IMG/VR virus record: IMGVR_UViG_3300031963_001109
Coordinates: 1-20,860 of that record
Source of the DNA: a virus
Reading direction: 5' to 3' (one strand)
Length of the DNA: 20,860 nt
Shown here: piece by piece, positions 14,647 through 20,509 of the stretch
Layout of the letters: the number at the start of each line of letters is the position of its first letter
How positions within the stretch are numbered: the stretch's first letter is position 1
The notes under the pieces: generated by a model
Databases searched by the model: none
Seen by the model: only the letters and a program-made list of their open reading frames with translations
What the model was told of the DNA's origin: nothing
Position numbers and translations under genes: made by a program

Positions 14647-15934
14647 CGAACTGGCGCGTTGCCAGTTTTTTACCTCGCTTGGCTATAGCGCGGCAGATAC
14701 GGCGTCGCGCCTCAACACCGAGTTTCACGATAGCAACGCGGTACGCGGCGAAGCGTCGGTCAAGATGGTACGGCAGAAGCAGGGCTGGAAGGTCGGGCCG
14801 AAAGCCAAAGCGCCGTTGCCCGACGTGCCGGGAAAGGAAACGGAACAAGAAGTTCAGCACAGCGCCACGGAGTCGGGCATCGAAGCGCGGTCGAATGGCA
14901 AGCGCATTAAGACGGTGGACGATTTGCTGAAGCATATCGGCGCCGACCTGACCAAGTTCGAGGTCGCGGAAAGTCAGGCGACCAAGTACGAAGTGGCAAC
15001 CAAAGACCCAAGCACGGGCAAAGTCAGCACGACCGAACTGCACCGCGTGTTCGTCAAGCTTCGCCCAAAGGCGGGGCCAAATATCTTGGAAGCGGTTGAG
15101 GCGTTGATTGCGGGAGCGTACAGCAAACGACGTACAGTCGTGACGCGACGCGTTACGAACGCCACAAGCGACACGCTTCATGCTCTTGTGTTGGCGGACC
15201 CACACATTGGCAAGTACGCGTGGGGAAAGGAAACAGGTTGGGAGGACTACGACATCACGATTGCCACGCGCTTGATTCGTGAGTCGGTGGCAGAGTTGTT
15301 AGACACCAAGCAACCCGCTGGCAAGTTAGCGTTGTGGTGCTTGGGCGACATCTTGCATTACGACACACCGCACGGTACGACGACCAAAGGCACGCCACTC
15401 GACCGCGATGGGCGCGTCGAGAAGATGTTGGAGGAAGCCGTCGCCACGTTGTGCGATGTGATTACGGACATGAGCAAGCGTGCGTCAGTGGATGTGGTGT
15501 TGGTTCCCGGCAATCACGATGCGGTCATGACGGTGGCGTTGCGGCAAATTCTTTCCGCAGAATTCAGGGGACACGCTGGCGTAACCATAAACACAACCAA
15601 TACCACCCGTAAATACGTGACGCACGGGCGGTGTTTGATTGGATTGACGCACGGCGATAAAGCGCAAAAGCATTTGGGCGAGTTGATGGCGTTAGAGGCA
15701 TCAACGTATTGGGGGATTGCCGCGTTGCGGGAAGTGCATCACGGGCATCGGCACAGCGAAGCGGCGGTCACGACGGTCGGCGGCGTGACGGTACGCCAGC
15801 ACCCTGCGCTCTGTCCACCCGACGGCTGGCATGCGATGGAGGGTTACGTTGGGGCGCCGAGAGCAATGGACTCATACACGTATCATGCCGACGGTTATTT
15901 GGTGGGCATGACGCGAGCGACGGTCAAACCATGA
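14609..15934 (+). CDS. Calcineurin-like metallophosphoesterase with possible N-terminal HTH
   Basis: This 441-residue protein shows the metallophosphoesterase signature in order: DPH (residues 197-199), GD (246-247), GNHD (301-304), LTHGD (H348) and HGHRH (378-382). These residues bind two metal ions that hydrolyse phosphodiesters or phosphoesters; many phage relatives are thought to be nucleases. The first 60 residues look like a helix-turn-helix (NELARCQFFTSLGYSAADTA), so DNA targeting is possible. The open frame extends upstream to 14456, but that part is entirely inside the zinc-ribbon gene. ATG 14609 is the first start that leaves a sensible N-terminus. The stop overlaps the next gene by ATGA. 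Confidence 0.82.
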   Translation: MPLRHDHIAWSRNELARCQFFTSLGYSAADTASRLNTEFHDSNAVRGEASVKMVRQKQGWKVGPKAKAPLPDVPGKETEQEVQHSATESGIEARSNGKRIKTVDDLLKHIGADLTKFEVAESQATKYEVATKDPSTGKVSTTELHRVFVKLRPKAGPNILEAVEALIAGAYSKRRTVVTRRVTNATSDTLHALVLADPHIGKYAWGKETGWEDYDITIATRLIRESVAELLDTKQPAGKLALWCLGDILHYDTPHGTTTKGTPLDRDGRVEKMLEEAVATLCDVITDMSKRASVDVVLVPGNHDAVMTVALRQILSAEFRGHAGVTINTTNTTRKYVTHGRCLIGLTHGDKAQKHLGELMALEASTYWGIAALREVHHGHRHSEAAVTTVGGVTVRQHPALCPPDGWHAMEGYVGAPRAMDSYTYHADGYLVGMTRATVKP

Positions 15935-16161
15935 GCGAGCGTGCGGTATGCCGTGATTGGTCGCCTATCCCGTGCGCCGAGCGGAAGGCGGCACGCGAGC
16001 GCGGCGACATCAATTACGTCTGGGGATTGGGGTGGGTATGGTGGAAGTCGAAGGACGTCACGCAACGGTGGGAGCGTTGCCCGTGGTGCGACGGCTTATT
16101 GCCCACGATGGAAGGGATTGTGAAGCACGGCATTCTTTACGGGTGGCCCGACCATGACTAG
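15931..16161 (+). CDS. Small Cys- and Trp-rich hypothetical protein
   Basis: I do not recognise a family. The 76-residue protein has four cysteines (C7, C15, C50, C53), with CPWC at 50-53, and an unusual Trp-rich centre (VWGLGWVWWKS, residues 30-40). A small zinc-binding fold is likely. It starts at ATG 15931, overlapping the metallophosphoesterase stop by four bases, and itself overlaps the next gene by eight bases. That makes it a coupled operon member. Confidence 0.58.
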   Translation: MSERAVCRDWSPIPCAERKAARERGDINYVWGLGWVWWKSKDVTQRWERCPWCDGLLPTMEGIVKHGILYGWPDHD

Positions 16162-16441
16162 ACGCAAGACGAATCCGTTTACAAATCGGAAGGCGACGGT
16201 CAGCGTGCATCGCAACGGATTGAGCATTGAGATATCCGACGTCGCGGCAACCGATAGCGGGGCGGTGGCAAAGGAACTACTTGACATGGTGCGCACGTTG
16301 ATTCAGGCGGGATACGAGGAGCTTATCGTTGACGCTGGCTCATTGCACGGTGGCGGCTTCGAAACGCCCGACGAAGATGACGGCGAAGATTTCGTCTTGC
16401 CCGTTGAAGCCAAGCGACGCCCAATGGGGTTCCGCGTGTAG
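16154..16441 (+). CDS. Hypothetical protein with acidic C-terminal region
   Basis: The family is not recognised. The 95-residue protein starts with a basic segment (MTRRKTNPFTNRKATVSV), followed by a strand and an amphipathic helix (AVAKELLDMVRTLIQAGYEE, about 37-56). It ends with an acidic stretch (TPDEDDGEDF) and a short basic tail. It is the last gene of the left operon. Its final base is also part of the 14-base repeat that begins the regulatory region at 16440. Confidence 0.58.
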   Translation: MTRRKTNPFTNRKATVSVHRNGLSIEISDVAATDSGAVAKELLDMVRTLIQAGYEELIVDAGSLHGGGFETPDEDDGEDFVLPVEAKRRPMGFRV

Positions 16442-16442
16442 C

Positions 16443-16469
16443 GTAAGTCGTTGGTAGGCAATAGCTTAC
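16443..16469. promoter_or_regulatory. Dyad operator-like site, copy 1
   Basis: The site is GTAAGTCGTTG (16443-16453), a five-base spacer, then CAATAGCTTAC (16459-16469). The right arm is the reverse complement of the left at 8 of 11 positions. A close relative with the same spacing occurs at 20774-20800, where 22 of 27 positions match. The right arm overlaps the -35 candidate of the promoter at 16465-16493, which suits a repressor or activator site. The binding protein is unknown. Confidence 0.6.
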
Positions 16470-16493
16470 ACCGTACGTAGCCGCGTGTAATAT
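16465..16493 (+). promoter_or_regulatory. Candidate sigma70-type promoter for the noncoding transcript
   Basis: CTTACA (16465-16470) and TAATAT (16488-16493) are separated by exactly 17 bases; each matches four of six consensus positions. Transcription would start near 16500, exactly where the first hairpin (TGCAATG/CATTGCA, 16500-16523) begins. The -35 box lies within the right arm of the dyad site. A TTGACT at 16493-16498 is also present but has no good -10 partner. Confidence 0.4.
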
Positions 16494-16540
16494 TGACTGT
16501 GCAATGTCGTCAGAAGCATTGCATCGTAGGAACAAGTGAT

Positions 16541-16608
16541 GGCCCCGCAAGTATCTCTTGGTGTTTCGGCACCCTTCTGACAAGAGAGAACGCGGGGCCG
16601 TTTCTTTT
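16541..16608 (+). terminator. Complex hairpin with T-run: terminator or RNA domain
   Basis: An outer stem GGCCCCGC (16541-16548) pairs with GCGGGGCC (16592-16599). A second stem TCTCTT (16554-16559) pairs with AAGAGA (16582-16587). A third, GGTG/CACC (16560-16563/16570-16573), closes a TTTCGG loop. A T-rich tail, GTTTCTTTT, follows the stem. It could terminate the upstream late operon, or a short RNA from 16500. The two internal helices with an eight-base one-sided bulge (16574-16581) are more elaborate than an ordinary terminator. Confidence 0.6.
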
Positions 16609-17113
16609 GGGGGTTGTCAACTCAACTTGTAAAGGTTCGGGCTTACTCTCGGTTTCCCGAACGTCATGTAATCCGATACGTGACGAGCAATCTTAACCGT
16701 GCTTGCGCCTCTTGATGAAAACAAATCCACGCTCTGTCTGCCTACAACGTGGTCGGTCGTTTTAAGAGTGCGCAGGGAGCAACACGGTGGCATCGCATCA
16801 CCGTTAGGTCACCCGTCGAGGGATTGCGTACGTGGACCCCCGTACCAACGCAGACGGCCCCAATGCGAGACTTCGGACTTAACTCTGCTTCACCCCGTTG
16901 CGTTGCGTGTCAACGACCGGGAATGGCCGGGGTCTGGTCACCAACTCAACCTATCGCTTCATGCTATACGTTAAGTGTTGCGAATCGTCGGTAAAGGTTT
17001 AGCGATACCGACAAATGACAACCACGTTTGCTATTCGCCGCGCTCCGCTATATCGTGTAGTCGCAACGTTCCCGCGCTCCGTGTCGGGGGATACAGAAAT
17101 CGCGGGACTTGCC

Positions 17114-17151
17114 AAGCCCGTCACTCTTGACCGAGTGGCGGGTTTGTTTTT
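17114..17151 (+). terminator. Intrinsic terminator
   Basis: A 13-bp stem pairs 17114-17126 with 17133-17145 and includes two G-T wobbles (17116/17143 and 17121/17138). It closes the six-base loop TTGACC and is followed by G and five Ts (17147-17151). This is a strong rho-independent terminator on the + strand. It ends the structured region about 100 bases before the right operon. Confidence 0.85.
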
Positions 17152-17202
17152 ACAAGTCTTTACAAGCCAACGGTTTACACGATACCTCACGGAGTATTTA
17201 CA
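17149..17202. repeat. Four TTTACA elements between terminator and right operon
   Basis: TTTACAAG occurs at 17149-17156 and 17159-17166 (ten-base spacing, one helical turn). TTTACA recurs at 17174-17179 and 17197-17202. The last serves as the -35 candidate of the right-operon promoter. The others may be regulator sites or alternative -35 boxes. Confidence 0.5.
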
Positions 17203-17225
17203 AACGGCGCGGGTTTTGATATTGT
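17197..17225 (+). promoter_or_regulatory. Promoter of the right operon
   Basis: TTTACA (17197-17202) and TATTGT (17220-17225) are separated by 17 bases; five and four positions respectively match the sigma70 consensus. The start would be near 17232, leaving a leader of about 20 bases with GGAG at 17243-17246, correctly placed before ATG 17253. Confidence 0.6.
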
Positions 17226-17252
17226 GTTGCTACCCCCTCACACGGAGAACCC

Positions 17253-17501
17253 ATGCAAGAGATTGAATGCCCGACCTGTGGGAAGCCAATGGAAGTCAGC
17301 GTCTACTATTCGCCGCCTGACCCGTCGGTTGGTCTATCGCACGATTACGAAGTCACGATTGTCGATGCCGAGTGCGACCATGAATTCACGGACAAGCAAC
17401 ACGAAGAAGTATTCAACGGCTTGTGGGACAGACAGCAAGAAGCGAACGCCGCCAACTACGAAGATGAGCCGCGCTACGCACGGGGCTACGATGACTTATA
17501 A
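17253..17501 (+). CDS. Small zinc-finger-like hypothetical protein
   Basis: The 82-residue protein begins MQEIECPTCGKPMEV with a CxxC pair (C6, C9). A third cysteine sits in DAECDHEF near residue 41, with His nearby, so a small zinc-binding fold is likely. The C-terminus is acidic and helical. This is the first gene of the right operon, with GGAG well placed before ATG 17253. It overlaps the next gene by 11 bases. No specific function is recognised. Confidence 0.68.
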   Translation: MQEIECPTCGKPMEVSVYYSPPDPSVGLSHDYEVTIVDAECDHEFTDKQHEEVFNGLWDRQQEANAANYEDEPRYARGYDDL

Positions 17502-17766
17502 GCGCACGACGGACGAAGTGTTGGCGTTGGTCGAAGCGTTTCGTCAAGACTTACACGAAGTTCAGCGCAAGTACGACGCGTTCGTGGGCGAGTACGATGC
17601 CATCGGGCGTATTGATACGAAGGAAGAATGGCGCACCATGAAAGCGTACGGCATGATTTGGAGCGCGTGGTGGCACTTAACCGATACGATTGCATTTCTT
17701 CGGGCGGCAGACCGTCGCCTCCGTGACGAGGACGGCATCCTCGCAGACGTTTCGAAGGAGAGTTAA
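17491..17766 (+). CDS. Helical hypothetical protein (91 aa)
   Basis: The family is not recognised. The product starts MTYKRTTDEVLALVEAFRQD and is almost entirely helical and charged (LHEVQRKYDAFVGEYDAIG, EEWRTMKAYGMIWSAWWHLT, TIAFLRAADRRLRDED). It may form a helical bundle or a dimer. The open frame reaches back to 17224, but the upstream part lies inside the zinc-finger gene and has a different character. ATG 17491 is therefore chosen. It is followed one base later by the SSB-like gene. Confidence 0.6.
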   Translation: MTYKRTTDEVLALVEAFRQDLHEVQRKYDAFVGEYDAIGRIDTKEEWRTMKAYGMIWSAWWHLTDTIAFLRAADRRLRDEDGILADVSKES

Positions 17767-17767
17767 C

Positions 17768-18403
17768 ATGGGCATCATCAAGTTGGTCAACGAAGGCGAC
17801 ACGCACACGATGTTGATTGCGGATTGCAAGGAAGTGGCTGGCAATTATGGCGCACAAGTATTGTTTAGCGATGGCACCGATTCGCTCTATCTGCCAAAGG
17901 AATCTGCCGACCGCCAGTTGACGCGCATGGGTGCCGACTATTCCAGCGTCGAAGGGTTGATGCTCACGTTCAGCCGCGACCCCAACCCGAAGAAAGGCGC
18001 GAAGCCGTATTGGGGCATCAGCTACGCGGGGACGGAAGCACCCGCCAACAAAGCGTCGCCACGTGTCGAAGCGCCGAAGTCAGCGTCATCTACGAATAAC
18101 CCTGTTCAGCCCCGACGCGACGCGATTCTCGCGCAGTATCTCATGCTGTGGGATACGATTGCGGGACACTTTCAAGTCGTGTGCGACAACCGCAACATCA
18201 CGCTCGACGCCAGCGCGATTCAAGCCGCCGTTGCGACGGTGTGGATTTCATGGAAGGATAAGGGACTACAGCCCGACGGATTGCCTGACGCAAAGCCCGT
18301 CGAGCAACCACCTGAAATCAAGATGCCAGCCCCAAGCGGAAAGCGATTGGCACCGCCCGTGGTACCCGATGCGCGTCCCGGCGACGACGACTTACCGTTC
18401 TGA
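17768..18403 (+). CDS. SSB-like protein with DDDLPF C-terminal tip
   Basis: The 211-residue protein has an N-terminal, strand-rich domain (about residues 1-85: HTMLIADCKEVAG, GAQVLFSDGTDSLYL, VEGLMLTFSRDP) compatible with an OB fold. A low-complexity Pro/Ala/Ser linker follows, then a helical middle (RDAILAQYLMLWDTIAGHFQ). The C-terminus is Pro/Lys rich and ends GDDDLPF. That final acidic-aromatic tip is the hallmark of bacterial and phage single-stranded DNA-binding proteins (DDDIPF in E. coli), through which they recruit replication and repair partners. Binding DNA during phage replication or recombination is the likely role. The helical middle is unusual for a plain SSB. ATG 17768 follows GGAGAG, a good ribosome site. 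Confidence 0.68.
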   Translation: MGIIKLVNEGDTHTMLIADCKEVAGNYGAQVLFSDGTDSLYLPKESADRQLTRMGADYSSVEGLMLTFSRDPNPKKGAKPYWGISYAGTEAPANKASPRVEAPKSASSTNNPVQPRRDAILAQYLMLWDTIAGHFQVVCDNRNITLDASAIQAAVATVWISWKDKGLQPDGLPDAKPVEQPPEIKMPAPSGKRLAPPVVPDARPGDDDLPF

Positions 18404-18405
18404 CG

Positions 18406-18612
18406 ATGAAGCGCATCCGACCGGACCACGAATGGTACGAGTTGCGTGGCGCACGCGTGCGTATCTCGCGTGAGATACGCGACTGCGACATGGCAGACCA
18501 CGATGGCGATTGGCGTGGTGCCATACGCGACGGCGATACGTACGCGTGGATGTCGCACGGCCTCAACGTCTGTGCGCAACACTTTAGCACCGAGGACATC
18601 ATCAATGGATGA
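18406..18612 (+). CDS. Small hypothetical protein (68 aa)
   Basis: The family is not recognised. The charged 68-residue protein begins MKRIRPDHEWYELRGARVRI and has a compact mix of Arg, Asp, Trp and His, with two cysteines (C27, C56). It begins two bases after the SSB-like gene and overlaps the next gene by eight bases, so it is part of the operon. The Arg-rich half could bind nucleic acid, but this is only composition. Confidence 0.5.
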   Translation: MKRIRPDHEWYELRGARVRISREIRDCDMADHDGDWRGAIRDGDTYAWMSHGLNVCAQHFSTEDIING

Positions 18613-19039
18613 CGTCGAGTACGAACTGCACCGCAAGTATCAAGCGCGGGTCGAGCCGTCCACGATTGGCGGATTGTTCGCCGCCGCTGTCGAGCAAGTC
18701 GAGGAATACGATACCATCAAAAAGCAATGGTGGCGTTGGCATCGGGCGAACCCGCACGTGTACGAATTGTTTACACGCTTCACATTTGACGTTATCAAGC
18801 GTGGGCATAAGCACTATTCTAGCAAGGCCATCTTTGAGCGCATTCGTTGGCACACGGACATCGAAACGGCGGGAGAAGAATTCAAGATGAGCAACAACTA
18901 CACGCCGTACTATGCGCGATTGTTTATGAAAGACTTTCCCGACCACGCGGATTTCTTTCGCACCAAGACGTTGCGTAGTGACGACGACCCTGCGGCTGGC
19001 ATCCCCCAACCCGCCCGATTGGGCCGGAGTGTGATATGA
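18605..19039 (+). CDS. Conserved phage protein of unknown function
   Basis: The 144-residue protein contains WWRWHRANPHVYELFTRFTF (about residues 42-61), then IKRGHKHYSSKAIFERIRWH and FKMSNNYTPYYARLFMKDFP. I recognise this combination, NP-x-V-Y-x-LF followed by RGH-x-HYS and NNY-x-x-YYAR-F, from many phage genomes, usually in early or DNA-metabolism clusters. No biochemical function is known to me. The open frame reaches back to 18446, but ATG 18605 fits the operon overlap and the family N-terminus. The last bases overlap the following small gene by ATGA. Confidence 0.7.
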   Translation: MDDVEYELHRKYQARVEPSTIGGLFAAAVEQVEEYDTIKKQWWRWHRANPHVYELFTRFTFDVIKRGHKHYSSKAIFERIRWHTDIETAGEEFKMSNNYTPYYARLFMKDFPDHADFFRTKTLRSDDDPAAGIPQPARLGRSVI

Positions 19040-19209
19040 AAAAGCCAGAACGCGACGAGCAAGAACGTTGCGAGAACGTCCCTATCGTGACGCTTGACCA
19101 GTACCGAGGCAACCGCATCATCCACCGCTTCTTTCCAGTTCACTACGCTCGCGTTATGCTAGCGCGTGACGTTGCCAACAAGTATCCGAAGGTGGCGCTC
19201 AATGGCTGA
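19036..19209 (+). CDS. Small basic hypothetical protein (57 aa)
   Basis: A short frame of 57 residues starts at ATG 19036 in an ATGA overlap and stops at TGA 19207-19209, eight bases into the next gene. It bridges what would otherwise be a 162-base gap between two genes. The sequence begins MKKPERDEQERCENVPIVTL and has a basic, aromatic second half (RIIHRFFPVHYARVMLARDV). The family is unknown. The matching overlaps at both ends are the main evidence that it is real. Confidence 0.55.
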   Translation: MKKPERDEQERCENVPIVTLDQYRGNRIIHRFFPVHYARVMLARDVANKYPKVALNG

Positions 19210-19777
19210 CCAGATGATGTTTCATTATCGCGGCGTGTCGATTCAACAGAACGAATATGTGGGCGATGTCTTTCGGGCGTTGTTCCGCACGTTCAAGCCC
19301 GTGCGCGTGCTAGAGATTGGCACGGCAGATGGTGGGCTAACCATCTTGCTTCGTGACTTGCTTGATGAAGCGGGGCTTAAAGCAACTGACTTGTGGACGT
19401 GCGACCCGTCGGTGCGCGAGCGTCCCCATCTGATGCACCCCGGCATCATGTACTACGCCATTGACGCACTCAACTCGACGGTGCTGGAATACTACGTCAA
19501 GTACGCCGAGGGTCCGGTGCTGGTGCTGTGTGACGGCGGCAACAAGATAGCCGAGTTTCACAAGTACGCCCCATATCTACGGTCAGGCGATGTCATCATG
19601 GCGCATGACTACGCGCCAAGCTACGAGTATTTTGACAAGCACATGCGCAATAAGCATTGGAACTGGTTAGAGATTCAGGCGTTTGACATTCTTGGCGCCG
19701 TCATGCAGAACAGTTTGGAACCGTTTATGCAAGATGAGTTTCAGCGCGTCGCGTGGTGCTGTCGGGTCAAGCGATGA
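19202..19777 (+). CDS. CmcI-like / class I SAM-dependent enzyme
   Basis: The 191-residue protein has a class I methyltransferase fold pattern: VRVLEIGTADGG (residues 34-45), the glycine-rich SAM-binding loop, then an acidic strand end (LWTCDPS). LVLCDGGNKIAEFHKYAPYL and GDVIMAHDYAPS follow. The D-G-x-H/N-x-x-x...D-Y layout resembles CmcI-type cephalosporin hydroxylase and related sugar O-methyltransferases, which often sit in glycan modification clusters. A sugar or small-molecule methyltransferase is the best guess, possibly linked to the two glycosyltransferases. ATG 19202 is chosen over the upstream in-frame start because it matches the overlap with the small gene before it. Confidence 0.7.
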   Translation: MADQMMFHYRGVSIQQNEYVGDVFRALFRTFKPVRVLEIGTADGGLTILLRDLLDEAGLKATDLWTCDPSVRERPHLMHPGIMYYAIDALNSTVLEYYVKYAEGPVLVLCDGGNKIAEFHKYAPYLRSGDVIMAHDYAPSYEYFDKHMRNKHWNWLEIQAFDILGAVMQNSLEPFMQDEFQRVAWCCRVKR

Positions 19778-20142
19778 AGCGCACGCCGCTAAAGCGCAAG
19801 ACGCGCTTGACCAGCACAGCGAAGCCAACGCCGCGTCAGCGTATCAAAGCGAAGCCGCGCACGGGGATTGAGTTCGCTCGCGTGTACGGAAGCAAGCGTC
19901 GCGTCGCGTACATCAAGGAGCTTCCGTGCGTGGCGTGTAGCGGTGGGCCGTGCGAGAACGCGCACATCAAGTCGGGCGGCATTGGACGCAAGGCGGAGTA
20001 TACCGACATCATCCCGCTGTGTTTCACGTGCCACAAAAAGCAACATCAACACGGATGGAAAGCGTTGGGCTTTGACGCGCCGACGTTGCAACACTTGGCA
20101 TATCTCACGCAATGGCGATGGGCGACGAGGCCAGCGGACTAG
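19774..20142 (+). CDS. HNH-type endonuclease / recombination protein
   Basis: The 122-residue protein has a very basic N-terminus (MKRTPLKRKTRLTSTAKPT). A zinc-binding HNH-like core follows: LPCVACSGGPCENAHIKSGG (about residues 50-69), then DIIPLCFTCHKKQHQHGW. The Cys pairs with AH and CHKKQHQ match phage HNH / NinG / DUF968-like proteins that nick DNA or help process recombination intermediates. ATG 19774 overlaps the preceding stop (ATGA). It is followed by another nuclease gene, which supports a recombination or repair module. Confidence 0.75.
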   Translation: MKRTPLKRKTRLTSTAKPTPRQRIKAKPRTGIEFARVYGSKRRVAYIKELPCVACSGGPCENAHIKSGGIGRKAEYTDIIPLCFTCHKKQHQHGWKALGFDAPTLQHLAYLTQWRWATRPAD

Positions 20143-20146
20143 ATAT

Positions 20147-20509
20147 ATGCCTCTTAACCCATCAGGACTGCCCGCAATTGTCACAAAGATGCCCGTTAAT
20201 TTCGATGTGTTTTGCGCTGTAAAGGGTCTACCGATTCCCGTAGCGGAGTATTGCTTTCATCCGACGCGCAAGTGGCGCATGGATTGGGCGTGGGTCGAGC
20301 ATCGCGTGGCGTTGGAGATTGATGGCGGCGTCTGGGTTCGTGGAGCGCACGGACGCGGGACGGGCATCGTGCGCGACCAAGAGAAGGGGCGAGAAGCGGC
20401 GGCATTGGGCTGGCGCGTCTTGCGTTGTCAACCGAAGGAGTTGTTCACCGCGTCAGTCATTGACGCAATCACCCGCGCCCTACGTTGGCGCATTACGGAG
20501 GAAGCATGA
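20147..20509 (+). CDS. PD-(D/E)XK-type endonuclease
   Basis: The 120-residue protein has EYCFHPTRKWRMDWAWVEHR (about residues 27-46), then VALEIDGGVW (47-56) and GWRVLRCQPKEL near the C-terminus. The D in RMDWAW, the E-x-D in LEIDGG and the following strand form the core of a Vsr / DUF559-like nuclease, a family common in phages and thought to act in DNA repair or junction cutting. The open frame extends back to 19868 inside the HNH gene; ATG 20147 is the natural start, five bases after that gene's stop. The end overlaps the HTH gene by ATGA. Confidence 0.72.
   Translation: MPLNPSGLPAIVTKMPVNFDVFCAVKGLPIPVAEYCFHPTRKWRMDWAWVEHRVALEIDGGVWVRGAHGRGTGIVRDQEKGREAAALGWRVLRCQPKELFTASVIDAITRALRWRITEEA

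Larger units (their letters stand above)
16500..17151 (+). ncRNA. Candidate large structured noncoding RNA (about 650 nt)
   Basis: This stretch has no plausible gene but has many strong helices. They include 16500-16506/16517-16523 (7 bp), the multi-helix element 16541-16608, and 16635-16641/16656-16662 (7 bp) immediately followed by 16663-16670/16677-16684 (8 bp). A 17-bp interrupted helix runs 16702-16713 plus 16718-16722 with 16759-16768 plus 16770-16776, capped by CCACG/CGTGG (16727-16731/16748-16752). Others are 16784-16789/16799-16804, 16901-16905/16911-16915, 16987-16993/17006-17012, 17024-17031/17063-17069 and 17071-17076/17101-17106. It ends in an intrinsic terminator. Wobble pairs (for example 16667/16680, 16714/16763, 17121/17138) are G-T on this strand and would be A-C mismatches on the other, so + is the RNA strand. 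Large phage RNAs such as GOLLD and ROOL are comparable in size and setting; identity with either is not shown. The hairpin with a T-run at 16600-16608 leaves open two shorter RNAs instead. Confidence 0.6.

Noticed and set aside
14465-15205. 246-codon antisense open frame on the - strand
   Set aside because: It is the shadow of the metallophosphoesterase gene: Arg/His-rich composition and no ribosome site or neighbours on that strand.
16493-16521. Promoter TTGACT-N17-GCATTG
   Set aside because: The -10 half does not match; CTTACA-N17-TAATAT just upstream is better.
16493-16994. Short open frames of 67-91 codons in the noncoding region
   Set aside because: They overlap each other in different frames, lack ribosome sites, have odd composition and lie across strong RNA helices.
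16500-17151. Group I or II intron
   Set aside because: The region does not interrupt a gene and no intron-encoded protein or recognisable core was seen.
16442-17252. tRNA or tmRNA gene
   Set aside because: I looked for a T-arm with GGTTCRA-type loop, cloverleaf pairing and CCA, and found none; CCC/GGG hairpins such as 16812-16822 do not have the right loop.
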